DNA of 64,000 nt from Roseateles_B sp041912595 (GTDB taxonomy: Bacteria > Pseudomonadota > Gammaproteobacteria > Burkholderiales > Burkholderiaceae_C): contig JAYRMR010000001.1 of the NCBI GenBank assembly GCA_041912595.1, positions 62,001 through 126,000 on the forward strand. The letters are read 5' to 3'. This document shows positions 27,189 through 35,363 of this stretch, in pieces; position 1 is the first letter of the stretch, and each line of letters starts with the position of its first letter. A model generated the notes under the pieces. The model had not been told where the DNA came from. It worked only from the letters and a program-made list of their open reading frames with translations, and did no database searches. Both the position numbers and the translations under genes were made by a program.

Positions 27189-28496
27189 TCAGCTGCGGCC
27201 GGAACGCAGCGCCCAGACCCGCGTGCCGCCCGCGCCCGCGCCCGCACCCGCCCCTGCGTTCGGCGGGAGCGGAACGGGATGCCGGGACGTGGCCAGCACC
27301 GCCTCGGCGCCAGCGTCGGCGGTCGTGCCGAGTCGCAGTCCGACGGTTGCCGAGGCGGCTTTGCGCTGCGCCTCGTCCTGTCGACGCTGCAGCGCTGCCT
27401 CGAGCAGCGCCTGCGCGACCTGCGCGCAGCCGTCCCAGGAGTAGGAGGCCACGACGTCCATGGCGTGCGTCAGGCGTTGGCGGCGCTGGGCCGGCGTCTC
27501 GTGCAGGGCCTGCTCGCAGGCTTCGACGAAGGCCTCGCCCGCCGCGGCGGTGCGCACCACGGCACCGTAGAGGCGCAGCACATCGGGCACCGGCGTGCTC
27601 ACCACGGGCTTCTCGCCCGCGAGGTACTCCAGCGTCTTCGTCGGGCTGATGAAGCGGGTGGACTCGTTCAGCGCGAAGGGCATGAGGCAGACGTCCCAGC
27701 CCTCCATCAGCGCCGGCAGGGACTGGTAGCGCTGCATGCCGATCCAGTGCAGATTGGGCCGCCGCGGCAGGCTGGCCGGATCCACCTTCACGACGGGCCC
27801 CGCCATCACGAGCTGCCACTGCGGGCGCGCATCGGCCAGCTGGGCCAGCAGGGCGAGATCCATGCGCTCGTCGATCACGCCAAAGAAGCCGAGGCGCGGG
27901 TGCGGCAAGTGGCCCTGCACCTGCTCGGCATGCTGCCGGGCCTCCTCGCTGGCGGAGCCGGGCTGGAAGTGCTCGACATCCACCGCGCTGGGCATGCAGT
28001 GCACGTCGGGTCGCAGGGCGCGCTTGGCATCGGCCAGCGCCGGGCCGCCGGCGAGCACCACGTCCGCCAGCGCCAGCAGCTCCCGCTCGCGCGCGGGCAG
28101 CTCGACCGAGGCGCCCTTGAAGGCGGAGAGCTCGTCCATGCAGTCATAGGCCCACAGCACGGGATCCAGGTCCCGCGCCAGCGGCAGTGCCAGGGGCGTG
28201 TAGAGCCAGGCCATGGGCGAGCGGATGCCCCGATCCCGAAGCGCCTGCCGCAGGACGGGGCGCAGCAGCAGCGCCTGCGCGAGGTCAAAGCCGCGGGCCG
28301 GCAGCGGCGTGCGCGGGGTCAGCACCTCGATGGACCGGCCCTGCCAGCTGCTGTCCAGCCGGACGGGGCCGGGGTCGTGAAGCGGCTCCTCGATGAAGAG
28401 CACGGGTTGGTGCAGCGCCAGCCGGGACATGAGGTGCTGGGGCCGCTGGTAGACAAAGGACCAGCGCAGATGGCTGAAGACGACAAGGGGTGACAT
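27189..28496 (-). CDS. glycosyltransferase, group 1 related (sugar-binding GT-B protein)
   Basis: A 435-residue protein starting MSPLVVFSHLRWSFVYQRPQHL, a recognisable opening of a GT-B subfamily. The central part has WAYDCMDELSAF and LGFFGVIDERMDLALLA. The C-terminal domain has LMPFALNESTRFISPTKTLEYLAGEKPVVST, corresponding to the donor site. A Gly/Ala repeat (GAGAGAGAGG) lies near the C terminus. AGGAACTCC precedes the ATG at 28496. It is the first gene of a three-gene operon with the amidohydrolase and GT4. Specificity is unknown. Confidence 0.82.
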   Translation of the reverse strand: MSPLVVFSHLRWSFVYQRPQHLMSRLALHQPVLFIEEPLHDPGPVRLDSSWQGRSIEVLTPRTPLPARGFDLAQALLLRPVLRQALRDRGIRSPMAWLYTPLALPLARDLDPVLWAYDCMDELSAFKGASVELPARERELLALADVVLAGGPALADAKRALRPDVHCMPSAVDVEHFQPGSASEEARQHAEQVQGHLPHPRLGFFGVIDERMDLALLAQLADARPQWQLVMAGPVVKVDPASLPRRPNLHWIGMQRYQSLPALMEGWDVCLMPFALNESTRFISPTKTLEYLAGEKPVVSTPVPDVLRLYGAVVRTAAAGEAFVEACEQALHETPAQRRQRLTHAMDVVASYSWDGCAQVAQALLEAALQRRQDEAQRKAASATVGLRLGTTADAGAEAVLATSRHPVPLPPNAGAGAGAGAGGTRVWALRSGRS

Positions 28497-28649
28497 GGAG
28501 TTCCTGATGCCCGCGCCAGAGCGAGGGACGCATGCCGATGGCGTCCTGCCGCTGGCGCAGGCGGGGGCTCGAGGCAGGCGGGCCCTGCTGTGCCAGCCCC
28601 GCGCGACGGCAGGGCTGGCGGGCATCGCAGGGCGCCGCCCGGGCGTGAC

Positions 28650-29645
28650 TTACTTGGTCTTGCCGCTGGCGCTGCTGCTGCCAGAGCCGGTGGACGAGCC
28701 GCTCGACGAGCTGCCCGTGGTGCCGGACGAGCCCGTGCTGGCGCTGCTGCCACCCGAGCCATGGCCCTCGTTGCCGTGGTCCATGTGGTGGCCGCTGGCC
28801 TCGCTGCCGCTGCCCGAACTGCCGCCCGAGCTGCTGCCGGAACCGCTGCCAGAGCCGCTGGAAGACTGCTGCGGCCGCTGGTTGCGCCACTGGCTGAACT
28901 CGTCGGAGAACTTGCGGTAGCGGTCCTGGCGCCACGACTGGTAGTCGTTGTCCAGGTTGCGCATCTGCTCCGTGCGCCACTGGTGGTAGTCCGGATCGAA
29001 GTGCGTCTGCTGGCCGCCGTGGTCGCCGTAGCCCCCGCTGCTGCCCATGCCGCTGCTCGATCCGCCCATGCTGCCGTGCTGACCGCCGTAGCCGCCGTGG
29101 CTCATGCCGGCGCTGGTGCCCGAGCCGCCGTAGTAGCCGCCCTGGCCCTGCATGGACTGCCAGGGGCGGCCCATGTCGTGCTGCCCGCCGGGGTAGCCGC
29201 CCTGGTAGCTGCCGCCCTGGTAGCCACCCCCTTGGTAGCCACCGCCCTGGTAGCCGCCGCCGTAGGAACCGGACTGCCCCCAGGGCATGCCGCCCTGGTG
29301 GCCGCCAAACTGGCCGCTGGACTGACCATACTGGCTGTGCTGGCTGCCGTAGTCGCTGCCGGCGCCCGGGTAGTTAGGCCCGTAGCCGCCGCTGTTGGCA
29401 TCGCCGTAGCCGCTGCCGTAGCCGCTTTGCTGGCCGCCATAGCCGCCATAGCTGCCGCCCATGTGCTGCTGGCTGCCCTGATAGCCGCCTTGGTAGCCCC
29501 CTTGCTGGCCCCCCTGGTACGACGTGTGCTGCTGGCCTTCCTGGCCCTGGGAGCGGTGGTTCGACCAGTCACCGTAGTTGCTGCCACTCTGGCTGCGATG
29601 GCCCTGGTCCTCGTGGCGTCCCTGGTTTCGACCCTGCTGGTTCAT
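28650..29645 (-). CDS. Gly/Gln/Tyr/Ser-rich prion-like low-complexity protein
   Basis: A 331-residue hypothetical protein with no signal peptide. Residues 1-210 are rich in Gly, Gln, Tyr, Ser and Asn, with repeated YQGG/GGGYQ and YGG units. A short charged, aromatic block follows (about 212-255), containing DPDYHQWRTEQMRN, DNDYQSWRQDRYRKF and DEFSQWR, the only part that looks folded. The C-terminal 75 residues are Ser/Gly repeats with an HHMDHGNEGH patch. AAAGGATG precedes the ATG. Composition resembles phase-separating or prion-like domains. Function is unknown. Confidence 0.75.
   Translation of the reverse strand: MNQQGRNQGRHEDQGHRSQSGSNYGDWSNHRSQGQEGQQHTSYQGGQQGGYQGGYQGSQQHMGGSYGGYGGQQSGYGSGYGDANSGGYGPNYPGAGSDYGSQHSQYGQSSGQFGGHQGGMPWGQSGSYGGGYQGGGYQGGGYQGGSYQGGYPGGQHDMGRPWQSMQGQGGYYGGSGTSAGMSHGGYGGQHGSMGGSSSGMGSSGGYGDHGGQQTHFDPDYHQWRTEQMRNLDNDYQSWRQDRYRKFSDEFSQWRNQRPQQSSSGSGSGSGSSSGGSSGSGSEASGHHMDHGNEGHGSGGSSASTGSSGTTGSSSSGSSTGSGSSSASGKTK
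29170..29290. repeat. imperfect short tandem repeats coding for YQGG units
   Basis: Within the low-complexity gene, a block of roughly 15-base units (variants of CCGCCCTGGTAGC on the plus strand) repeats several times and encodes GGGYQ/GGSYQ on the minus strand. Such a tract may vary in copy number by slippage. Unit length is a multiple of three, so changes would keep the frame. Confidence 0.65.
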
Positions 29646-29991
29646 GTTGCATCCTTTCCGATGATTCAGTCGTCATGTCTGGGCCCGGCGCCCGGGGGGC
29701 GGTAGGCGCTCCACGTCGGTGCGCCGGGCCTGCCGGAGGGTGGCAAGCGCCATTCCCGGCAAAGTGCGCCGGTCCGCGCCGCGCGCTGTCCGGCCGGTGA
29801 CAGCGGCGGCACCGCATGAGCGGCCCGGACCGGGGCCGGACGCCCCGTGGGCATGGGACTTTCCCGCGGTCGAGGCCCCGCAGCCCCCTGCCCTTGGGAC
29901 TTTTGCGCACGGGCGGGCTGGCGGGCCCGTGTTTATGGGGCACAATCCGCGCCGCCCGAGCCTGTTCGGGCTCAACCAAACAGTCACACGA
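29646..29991. other. intergenic region, low-complexity gene / HU
   Basis: About 345 bases between divergent genes. Near the HU gene, TTTATG and CACAAT (29941-29946) are candidate -10 elements but no good -35 is seen. In the presumed leader, GCCCGA and TCGGGC (about 29955-29972) can pair as a small hairpin. No other gene is apparent. Confidence 0.4.
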
Positions 29992-30348
29992 ATGAACAAG
30001 ACCGAACTGATCGAACACCTGGCTTCCAAGCACGAGCTGACCAAGGCTGAAGCCGGCCGCATCGTCGAAACCCTGCTGGACGCCGTGGTCACCACGGTGA
30101 AGAAGGGTGGCTCCGTGTCCATCCCCGGCTTCGGCTCCTTCAAGCAGCACGCCCGCGCTGCCCGCACCGGCGTGAACCCCAGCACCGGCGAGAAGATCAT
30201 GATCGCCGCAGCCAAGCTGCCGAAGTTCACCCCGGGCGCTGGCTTCAAGGCCGCCGTGGACCCCAAGGCTGCCGCTCGCAAGGCTGCCAAGGCTGACGCC
30301 AAGCCGGCTGCCAAGGCTGCCAAGCCCGTCGCCAAGAAGAAGAAGTAA
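29992..30348 (+). CDS. HU-family DNA-binding protein with Lys/Ala-rich tail
   Basis: A 118-residue nucleoid protein. Residues 1-90 are a HU/IHF fold: MNKTELIEHLASKHELTKAE, a GFGSF turn, and the DNA-contacting arm with RTGVNPSTGEKI. Residues 91-118 form a lysine/alanine tail (AARKAAKADAKPAAKAAK then VAKKKK) like eukaryotic histone H1. Such tailed HU proteins are common in Burkholderiales. The ATG at 29992 matches the canonical HU N terminus; upstream in-frame sequence is not HU-like. A terminator follows at 30386. Confidence 0.93.
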   Translation: MNKTELIEHLASKHELTKAEAGRIVETLLDAVVTTVKKGGSVSIPGFGSFKQHARAARTGVNPSTGEKIMIAAAKLPKFTPGAGFKAAVDPKAAARKAAKADAKPAAKAAKPVAKKKK

Positions 30349-30385
30349 TCACCGCGCAGGCCGTGCGCCTGCCCCGTGATGCTCG

Positions 30386-30427
30386 AGCCCGCTGTGGCGC
30401 ACGCCGTGCCACGCGGGCTTTCTCTTT
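30386..30427 (+). terminator. intrinsic terminator after the HU gene
   Basis: A long stem with AGCCCGC pairing to GCGGGCT and an inner GTGGC/GCCAC, then TTTCTCTTT. It lies 38 bases after the HU stop codon. Confidence 0.8.
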
Positions 30428-30529
30428 GGCGTGCCAAGTTGTTGGCATGCCAGCGGCGCCCGGGCCGCGTACAGTTCACGCAGCCCCGCCCTCCACCCCA
30501 CTTTCGCCCGCCCCGCCACCGTGCCCGCC

Positions 30530-32431
30530 GTGACCGACCTGCGCGTGCTTGCGCTCATCCCCCCGATGACGCAGCTCAACACGCCCTATCCCTCGACCGC
30601 CTACCTGACGGGCTTCCTGCGCTCGCGCGGCCTGCACTGCGAGCAGCGCGACCTGGCGCTGGCGCTCGTGCTGGCGCTGTTCTCGCGCGAGGGGCTGCAG
30701 GGCATGCGCACGGCCGTGGAAGCGCTCGATCGCAAGCAGCAGACGGCACAGACGCGCAGCTTCGCCGAGCAGTTCCCCGCCTACGAGGCCACGATCGAGC
30801 GCGTGATCGGCTTCCTGCAGGGCCGCGACCCCACGCTGGCGCACCGCATCAACACCCGGCAGTTCCTGCCCGAGGGCGCACGCTTCGCCGCCATCGACCA
30901 CTACCTGGCCGACGAGGGCGAGGATCCGCTGGCCTGGGCCTTCGGGGCGCTGGGCCTGCAGGACCGGGCCCGCCACCTGGCCACGCTGTACCTCAACGAC
31001 CTCGCGGACGTGCTGCGCGATGCCGTCGACCCGCGCTTCGAGTTCGTCCGCTATGCCGAGAGCCTGGCCACGGCGCAGCCGCATTTCGACCCGCTGGCCG
31101 AGGCGCTGGCCGCCGCGCCGAACCTCATCGACCGCACCCTGCAAGACCTGACCCTCGCCGCGATGGACGAGGTGAAGCCGGACGTCGTGCTGCTCTCCGT
31201 GCCCTTCCCCGGCGCCGTCTATGCCGCGCTGCGCATGGGGCAGGCCATCAAGGCGCACCGGCCCGGCGTGACGCTGATCCTCGGCGGCGGCTTCGTCAAC
31301 ACCGAGCTGCGCGAGCTCTCCGAACCGCGCCTCTTCGACTACGTCGACTTCGTGACGATGGACGGCGGCGAGCGCCCGCTGCTGGCGCTGCTGGAGCACC
31401 TGGCCGGCCAGCGCTCGGCGCAGCGCCTGGTGCGGACCTTTGTGCGCGAGGACGGCGAGGTGCGCTGGCGCCACCTGGCCGAACCCGACATCCCCTTCGA
31501 GGACGTCGGCACGCCGACCTGGGACGGCCTGCCCATCGACCGCTACCTGTCGCTGCTGGACATGCTCAACCCCATGAACCGGCTGTGGAGCGACGGGCGC
31601 TGGAACAAGCTCACCGTGGCCCACGGCTGCTACTGGAAAAAGTGCAGCTTCTGCGATGTCTCGCTGGACTACATCTCGCGTTACGAAGGCGCCACCGCGG
31701 CCACGCTGGTCGACCGCATCGAGGCCATCGTGAAGGAGACGGGGCAGACCGGCTTCCACTTCGTCGACGAAGCCGCGCCGCCCAAGTCGCTCAAGGCGCT
31801 GGCGGCCGAGCTGCAGGCGCGCGGCACGGCCATCAGCTGGTGGGGCAATGTCCGCTTCGAGAAGACCTTCACCCCCGAGCTGTGCCAGCAGCTCGCGGAC
31901 AGCGGCTGCATCGCCATCTCCGGCGGCCTGGAGGTGGCCTCGGACCGCCTGCTGAAGCTGATGAACAAGGGCGTGAGCGTCGAGCAGGTGGCGCGCGTCA
32001 CCAAGGCCTTCGCCGACGCCGGCGTGCTGGTCCATGCCTACCTGATGTACGGCTTCCCGACGCAGACGGTGCAGGACACCGTGGACGCGCTCGAGTACGT
32101 CCGCCAGCTCTTCGAGAACGGCTGCATCCACAGCGGCTTCTTCCACCGCTTCGCCTGCACCGTGCACTCGCCCGTGGGCCTGAATCCCGAGCAGTTCGGT
32201 GTTCAGCTGCTGCCCCTGCCCGAAGGCCGTTTCGCGAAGAACGACGTCGGCTTCGTCGACCCCACCGGCACCGACCACGACGCCATGGGCCGCGCGCTGA
32301 AGAAGGGCCTCTACAACTTCATGCACGGCATCGGCGTGGACGAGGACGTGCGCCGCTGGTTCGACGTGCGCGTGCCCAAGCCCACGGTCAAGCGCGGGCA
32401 TATCGAGCGGGCGCTGGCGCAGCGGGACTGA
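30530..32431 (+). CDS. B12-binding-domain radical SAM protein
   Basis: About 633 residues. The N-terminal third contains a cobalamin-binding-like Rossmann region (DVVLLSVPFPGAVYAALRM, LILGGGFVNTELREL). The radical SAM domain has GCYWKKCSFCDVSLDYI, with cysteines spaced CX4CX2C for the 4Fe-4S cluster. HFVDEAAPPKSL, ISGGLEVASDRLLKLMNKG and MYGFPTQT follow the usual barrel landmarks. The start is uncertain: GTG at 30530 (giving TDLRVLALIPPM) or GTG at 30521; neither has a strong ribosome site. The substrate is unknown. A small membrane protein follows after 8 bases. Confidence 0.82.
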   Translation: MTDLRVLALIPPMTQLNTPYPSTAYLTGFLRSRGLHCEQRDLALALVLALFSREGLQGMRTAVEALDRKQQTAQTRSFAEQFPAYEATIERVIGFLQGRDPTLAHRINTRQFLPEGARFAAIDHYLADEGEDPLAWAFGALGLQDRARHLATLYLNDLADVLRDAVDPRFEFVRYAESLATAQPHFDPLAEALAAAPNLIDRTLQDLTLAAMDEVKPDVVLLSVPFPGAVYAALRMGQAIKAHRPGVTLILGGGFVNTELRELSEPRLFDYVDFVTMDGGERPLLALLEHLAGQRSAQRLVRTFVREDGEVRWRHLAEPDIPFEDVGTPTWDGLPIDRYLSLLDMLNPMNRLWSDGRWNKLTVAHGCYWKKCSFCDVSLDYISRYEGATAATLVDRIEAIVKETGQTGFHFVDEAAPPKSLKALAAELQARGTAISWWGNVRFEKTFTPELCQQLADSGCIAISGGLEVASDRLLKLMNKGVSVEQVARVTKAFADAGVLVHAYLMYGFPTQTVQDTVDALEYVRQLFENGCIHSGFFHRFACTVHSPVGLNPEQFGVQLLPLPEGRFAKNDVGFVDPTGTDHDAMGRALKKGLYNFMHGIGVDEDVRRWFDVRVPKPTVKRGHIERALAQRD

Positions 32432-32439
32432 GTCGGGCC

Positions 32440-32817
32440 ATGTGGCACCTGTGCCTGGCCTGGCTGTGGCTCATGGCTGGACTGCTCTTCGGACTCGCAC
32501 CGGTGCGCAGCCCGCTGGTCGCCTGGTGGACGCCGGCAGCGCTGAGCCTGGTCCTGTTGCTGTGGCAGCGCAGCGCATGGCGCGGGCTCCTGCAGCCCCT
32601 GCGCGGCGTGCGGGCCCTGTGCTGGGGCGGCCACGCGCTGATGATGGCGGCCGCGCTGCTCCTGCTCGGTGCGAGCAGCCCGTTCATGGCAGAGGTCAAC
32701 AGCCTGGGCCTGGGCCTGCTGCTCGGGCTTCTGCTGCTGCCCCTGCCCTTCATCGGCGCGGCCGCCTGGCTGTGGCAACTCCTCAGCCTGTGGCGTCGAA
32801 GCTGCCGGCCGACCTGA
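32440..32817 (+). CDS. small multi-pass membrane protein
   Basis: A 125-residue hydrophobic protein with four predicted helices: LCLAWLWLMAGLLFG, WWTPAALSLVLLLW, GHALMMAAALLLLG and LGLLLGLLLLPLPFIGAAAWLW. No family is recognised. It starts 8 bases after the radical SAM stop codon, on the same strand, so the two are probably co-transcribed. No strong ribosome binding site precedes the ATG at 32440. Confidence 0.65.
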   Translation: MWHLCLAWLWLMAGLLFGLAPVRSPLVAWWTPAALSLVLLLWQRSAWRGLLQPLRGVRALCWGGHALMMAAALLLLGASSPFMAEVNSLGLGLLLGLLLLPLPFIGAAAWLWQLLSLWRRSCRPT

Positions 32818-32865
32818 GGCGCCTCCCCGCCGCCTCGCCACGCGCAGCACGTCCCCCCGTGCAGA

Positions 32866-35010
32866 TCACGGCTGCCAGTTCACCGTCACCGTCGCCGTGC
32901 CGCTGGCCGGCGTCGTGAAGCTGTGGTTGGCGCCACCTTCCCAGGTGACGGCCGTGCCGTTCTTCTTGATGAACTTGAACTGCAGCGTCGTGCTGGCCGG
33001 CACGCTGACGTCGTAGTACCAGTTCGGATAGCTGGTGATGACCTGGTTGAAGGCCGGGCCCACGGGCGTGCTGGTGCTCCAGCTGCTCAGCTCGAACTTG
33101 TCGCCGGTCAGGTAGACGTTCTCGCCCAGGGCCGTCGTGGCGTTGGTGACGATGAAGCGCACCGTGACCTGCGGGCCGCTCAGCAGCTGGTAGCCGGCGT
33201 AGGCATTGCTGTCCACGGCGCTGGCGTTGCGCACCTTGACGGCGTAGCTGCCGGCGGCGATGGACGGCACGGTGACCTTGATCTGCGTGTCTTCCCAGCT
33301 GAGGATGCTCGCGCCGGTGACGGCCGTGCTGCCGAAGAAGACGGAGCCCTTGGTGGCGCCGAAGCCGCGGCCGTCGATCGTCAGCACATTGCCCGGCTTG
33401 CCCATCATCGGGCCCACATGGCCGAGCGTCGGTGAGGTGATGGCGGGCGCGGCCTGCCAGACCGCCACGGCGCCCGCGCCCAGCACGAAGTTGGGCACCG
33501 CGCCGCTGCTGCCCACGCTCAGGGCACCTCCGCCGAGCAGCCCGCCGAGCACATCGGTGTAGCTGCCCGCCGGCAGGGCCGTCACGAGGCCGCTGATGGT
33601 GGTGGCACTGGTGCTGCTGCGGTTCACGGCCACCAGCACGGTCTGCGCGCCGAACTTGCGCTCATAGAGGTAGACGTCCGGGCTCAGCCAGCGCTCCTGC
33701 TGCGTGCCGTAGGCCAGCGCGGCGTTGCTCTTGCGCAGGGCGGCGAGCTTCTTGATGAGCTGGTAGGCCGGGGTCGTGGTGCCGAAGCCGCTCATCATGG
33801 CGCGGTTGTTCGGGTCGCCGTTGCCGGTCATGTACTGCTCGCTGCCGTAGTAGATGGCCGGCACGCCGCGCGAGGTCAGCGTGATGGCCAGCGCCTGCTC
33901 GAGCCTGCGCTGCGGCGCGCCGGCCTGGTGGAAGCGCTCCATGTCGTGGTTGTCCACGAAGGTCACCTGGTCGATCACCTGGCGGTACTGGCCGGCCGTG
34001 TCGACGAGGGTCTGGTGCAGGTCCTGCATCGTCTTGCTGCCGTCGCGCAGCACCTGGCGCATGCGCTGGGCGTACTGGAAGTCCAGCAGGCTCATGCCGC
34101 TGCTGTTGGCGAAGGCGTGGTTCGCGGGGTCCACCTCGTTGACGCCCAGGAACCACTCGCCGAAGGTGAACACCGGCTTGTAGCCATGGATGTGCGCCAT
34201 CCAGTTCTTCTGCCAGCCGAAGGGCATGTGCTTGACGGCATCGACGCGCAGGCCGTCGACGCCCAGGTCCAGCCAGCCCTGGATGGCGGACTTGAAGTAG
34301 CCGTCCACCGTGGCGTTGTTGTGGTTCAGGTCCGCGAGGTCGAAGAGGTTGCGGTAGATGCCGTCCTCCAGCGTCGCGAAGGTGGTGCCGCCGTTGTGGT
34401 GGAACAGGCCCGCCGGGTCGCTGCTGTAGCTCGCCATCAGCGTGCCGTTGTTGTAGAGGCGGCCGTTCTCGGCGAAAGCCGTGTTGGCCGGATCGGCGGG
34501 CGAGCTGTGGTTGGGCGCGAAGTCGATGATGACCTTGATGCCGGCGTTGTGCGCCGCCGTGATCAGCGCCTGGAAGTCAGCCATGGAACCGAAGGCCGTG
34601 TTGGGCTTCTTGAAGTCGCGCGCCCAGTAGCCATGGTAGGAGGTGCTGTTGGTGCCCGAGTAGTTGATGACGGCGCTGATGTTCTCGACCGGCTGGGAGA
34701 TCCACAGGGCCGTCACGCCCATGCCGGGGAGGTAGCCGTCCGTGATCTTCTGGGTGATGCCCTTCCAGTCCCCGCCGCAGTAGAGCTTGAGCTGCGTGCA
34801 GCCGGCGCTGAAGGCTGCGCCGGTCGGGTTGTTGGTGGTGTCGCCGTCCTTGAAGCGGTCGGTGACGATCTGGTAGACGACGTCGGTCGCGAAGCTCTGC
34901 TTGTTGGACACATGGGTGTCCGGGCTGGCCAGGGCCAGGGAGGCGGCCGCGGCGAGCAGGCCGAGGGCGAGCCAGGGCCGCGCAAGGCGGCCGGCGCTGT
35001 GGGTAGTCAT
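32866..35010 (-). CDS. secreted cyclodextrin glucanotransferase (GH13)
   Basis: A 714-residue exported enzyme that cyclises starch chains. A signal peptide ends at about residue 29 (LALASPDTHVSNKQSF). The GH13 barrel has nucleophile Asp257 (GLRVDAVKH), acid/base Glu285 (FTFGEWFLG) and Asp356 (FVDNHDMERF). The central acceptor residue of CGTases is Phe223 in NLFDLADLNHNN. Domain C, an IPT/TIG domain (about 525-610) and a C-terminal starch-binding CBM20 (about 615-714) complete the A-E layout. Maltogenic amylase is less likely because the FSLADLSQE-type insertion is absent. It is divergent from the lipase-like gene. Confidence 0.9.
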   Translation of the reverse strand: MTTHSAGRLARPWLALGLLAAAASLALASPDTHVSNKQSFATDVVYQIVTDRFKDGDTTNNPTGAAFSAGCTQLKLYCGGDWKGITQKITDGYLPGMGVTALWISQPVENISAVINYSGTNSTSYHGYWARDFKKPNTAFGSMADFQALITAAHNAGIKVIIDFAPNHSSPADPANTAFAENGRLYNNGTLMASYSSDPAGLFHHNGGTTFATLEDGIYRNLFDLADLNHNNATVDGYFKSAIQGWLDLGVDGLRVDAVKHMPFGWQKNWMAHIHGYKPVFTFGEWFLGVNEVDPANHAFANSSGMSLLDFQYAQRMRQVLRDGSKTMQDLHQTLVDTAGQYRQVIDQVTFVDNHDMERFHQAGAPQRRLEQALAITLTSRGVPAIYYGSEQYMTGNGDPNNRAMMSGFGTTTPAYQLIKKLAALRKSNAALAYGTQQERWLSPDVYLYERKFGAQTVLVAVNRSSTSATTISGLVTALPAGSYTDVLGGLLGGGALSVGSSGAVPNFVLGAGAVAVWQAAPAITSPTLGHVGPMMGKPGNVLTIDGRGFGATKGSVFFGSTAVTGASILSWEDTQIKVTVPSIAAGSYAVKVRNASAVDSNAYAGYQLLSGPQVTVRFIVTNATTALGENVYLTGDKFELSSWSTSTPVGPAFNQVITSYPNWYYDVSVPASTTLQFKFIKKNGTAVTWEGGANHSFTTPASGTATVTVNWQP

Positions 35011-35363
35011 GTCTCTTGTCTCCGGTGTCAGGCCTGTGCCGGCCCGTCATGAGTGGGTGATGGGTGATCCCCCCAGGCCCCGGCGAGTCAATATGCTCGC
35101 CGGCGGCAAAAGTAGTATTGCTACATTTTCGAGATGCAATATCGGGATGATCACCAGTAAAAATGGCGACGAACCCCAGCACAAGAGCGTCATTCAGGCA
35201 CAAATAGCGGCTCACTCCTGTCAGCCACCGAATCGATTGGAAATGTATTTTTGATACATCACCCCTCCAAAGATGAGCGCTGGCCGCACGAACTCGCATC
35301 GGCGCCTCCCGCGCACGGGCGCCGGCATCACACAATGGCGGCACAACGAGGGGAGCCCACACC
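35011..35363. promoter_or_regulatory. AT-rich divergent control region, CGTase / lipase
   Basis: About 350 bases that are clearly more AT-rich than the surroundings at 35100-35270. Two inverted repeats stand out. GTAG-TATTG-CTAC is at 35112-35124. ATGTAT-TTTTG-ATACAT is at 35243-35259 (6/5/6, perfect). They may be operators for the CGTase and the lipase-like gene. No promoter pair with good -35 and -10 elements is certain. Confidence 0.5.
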
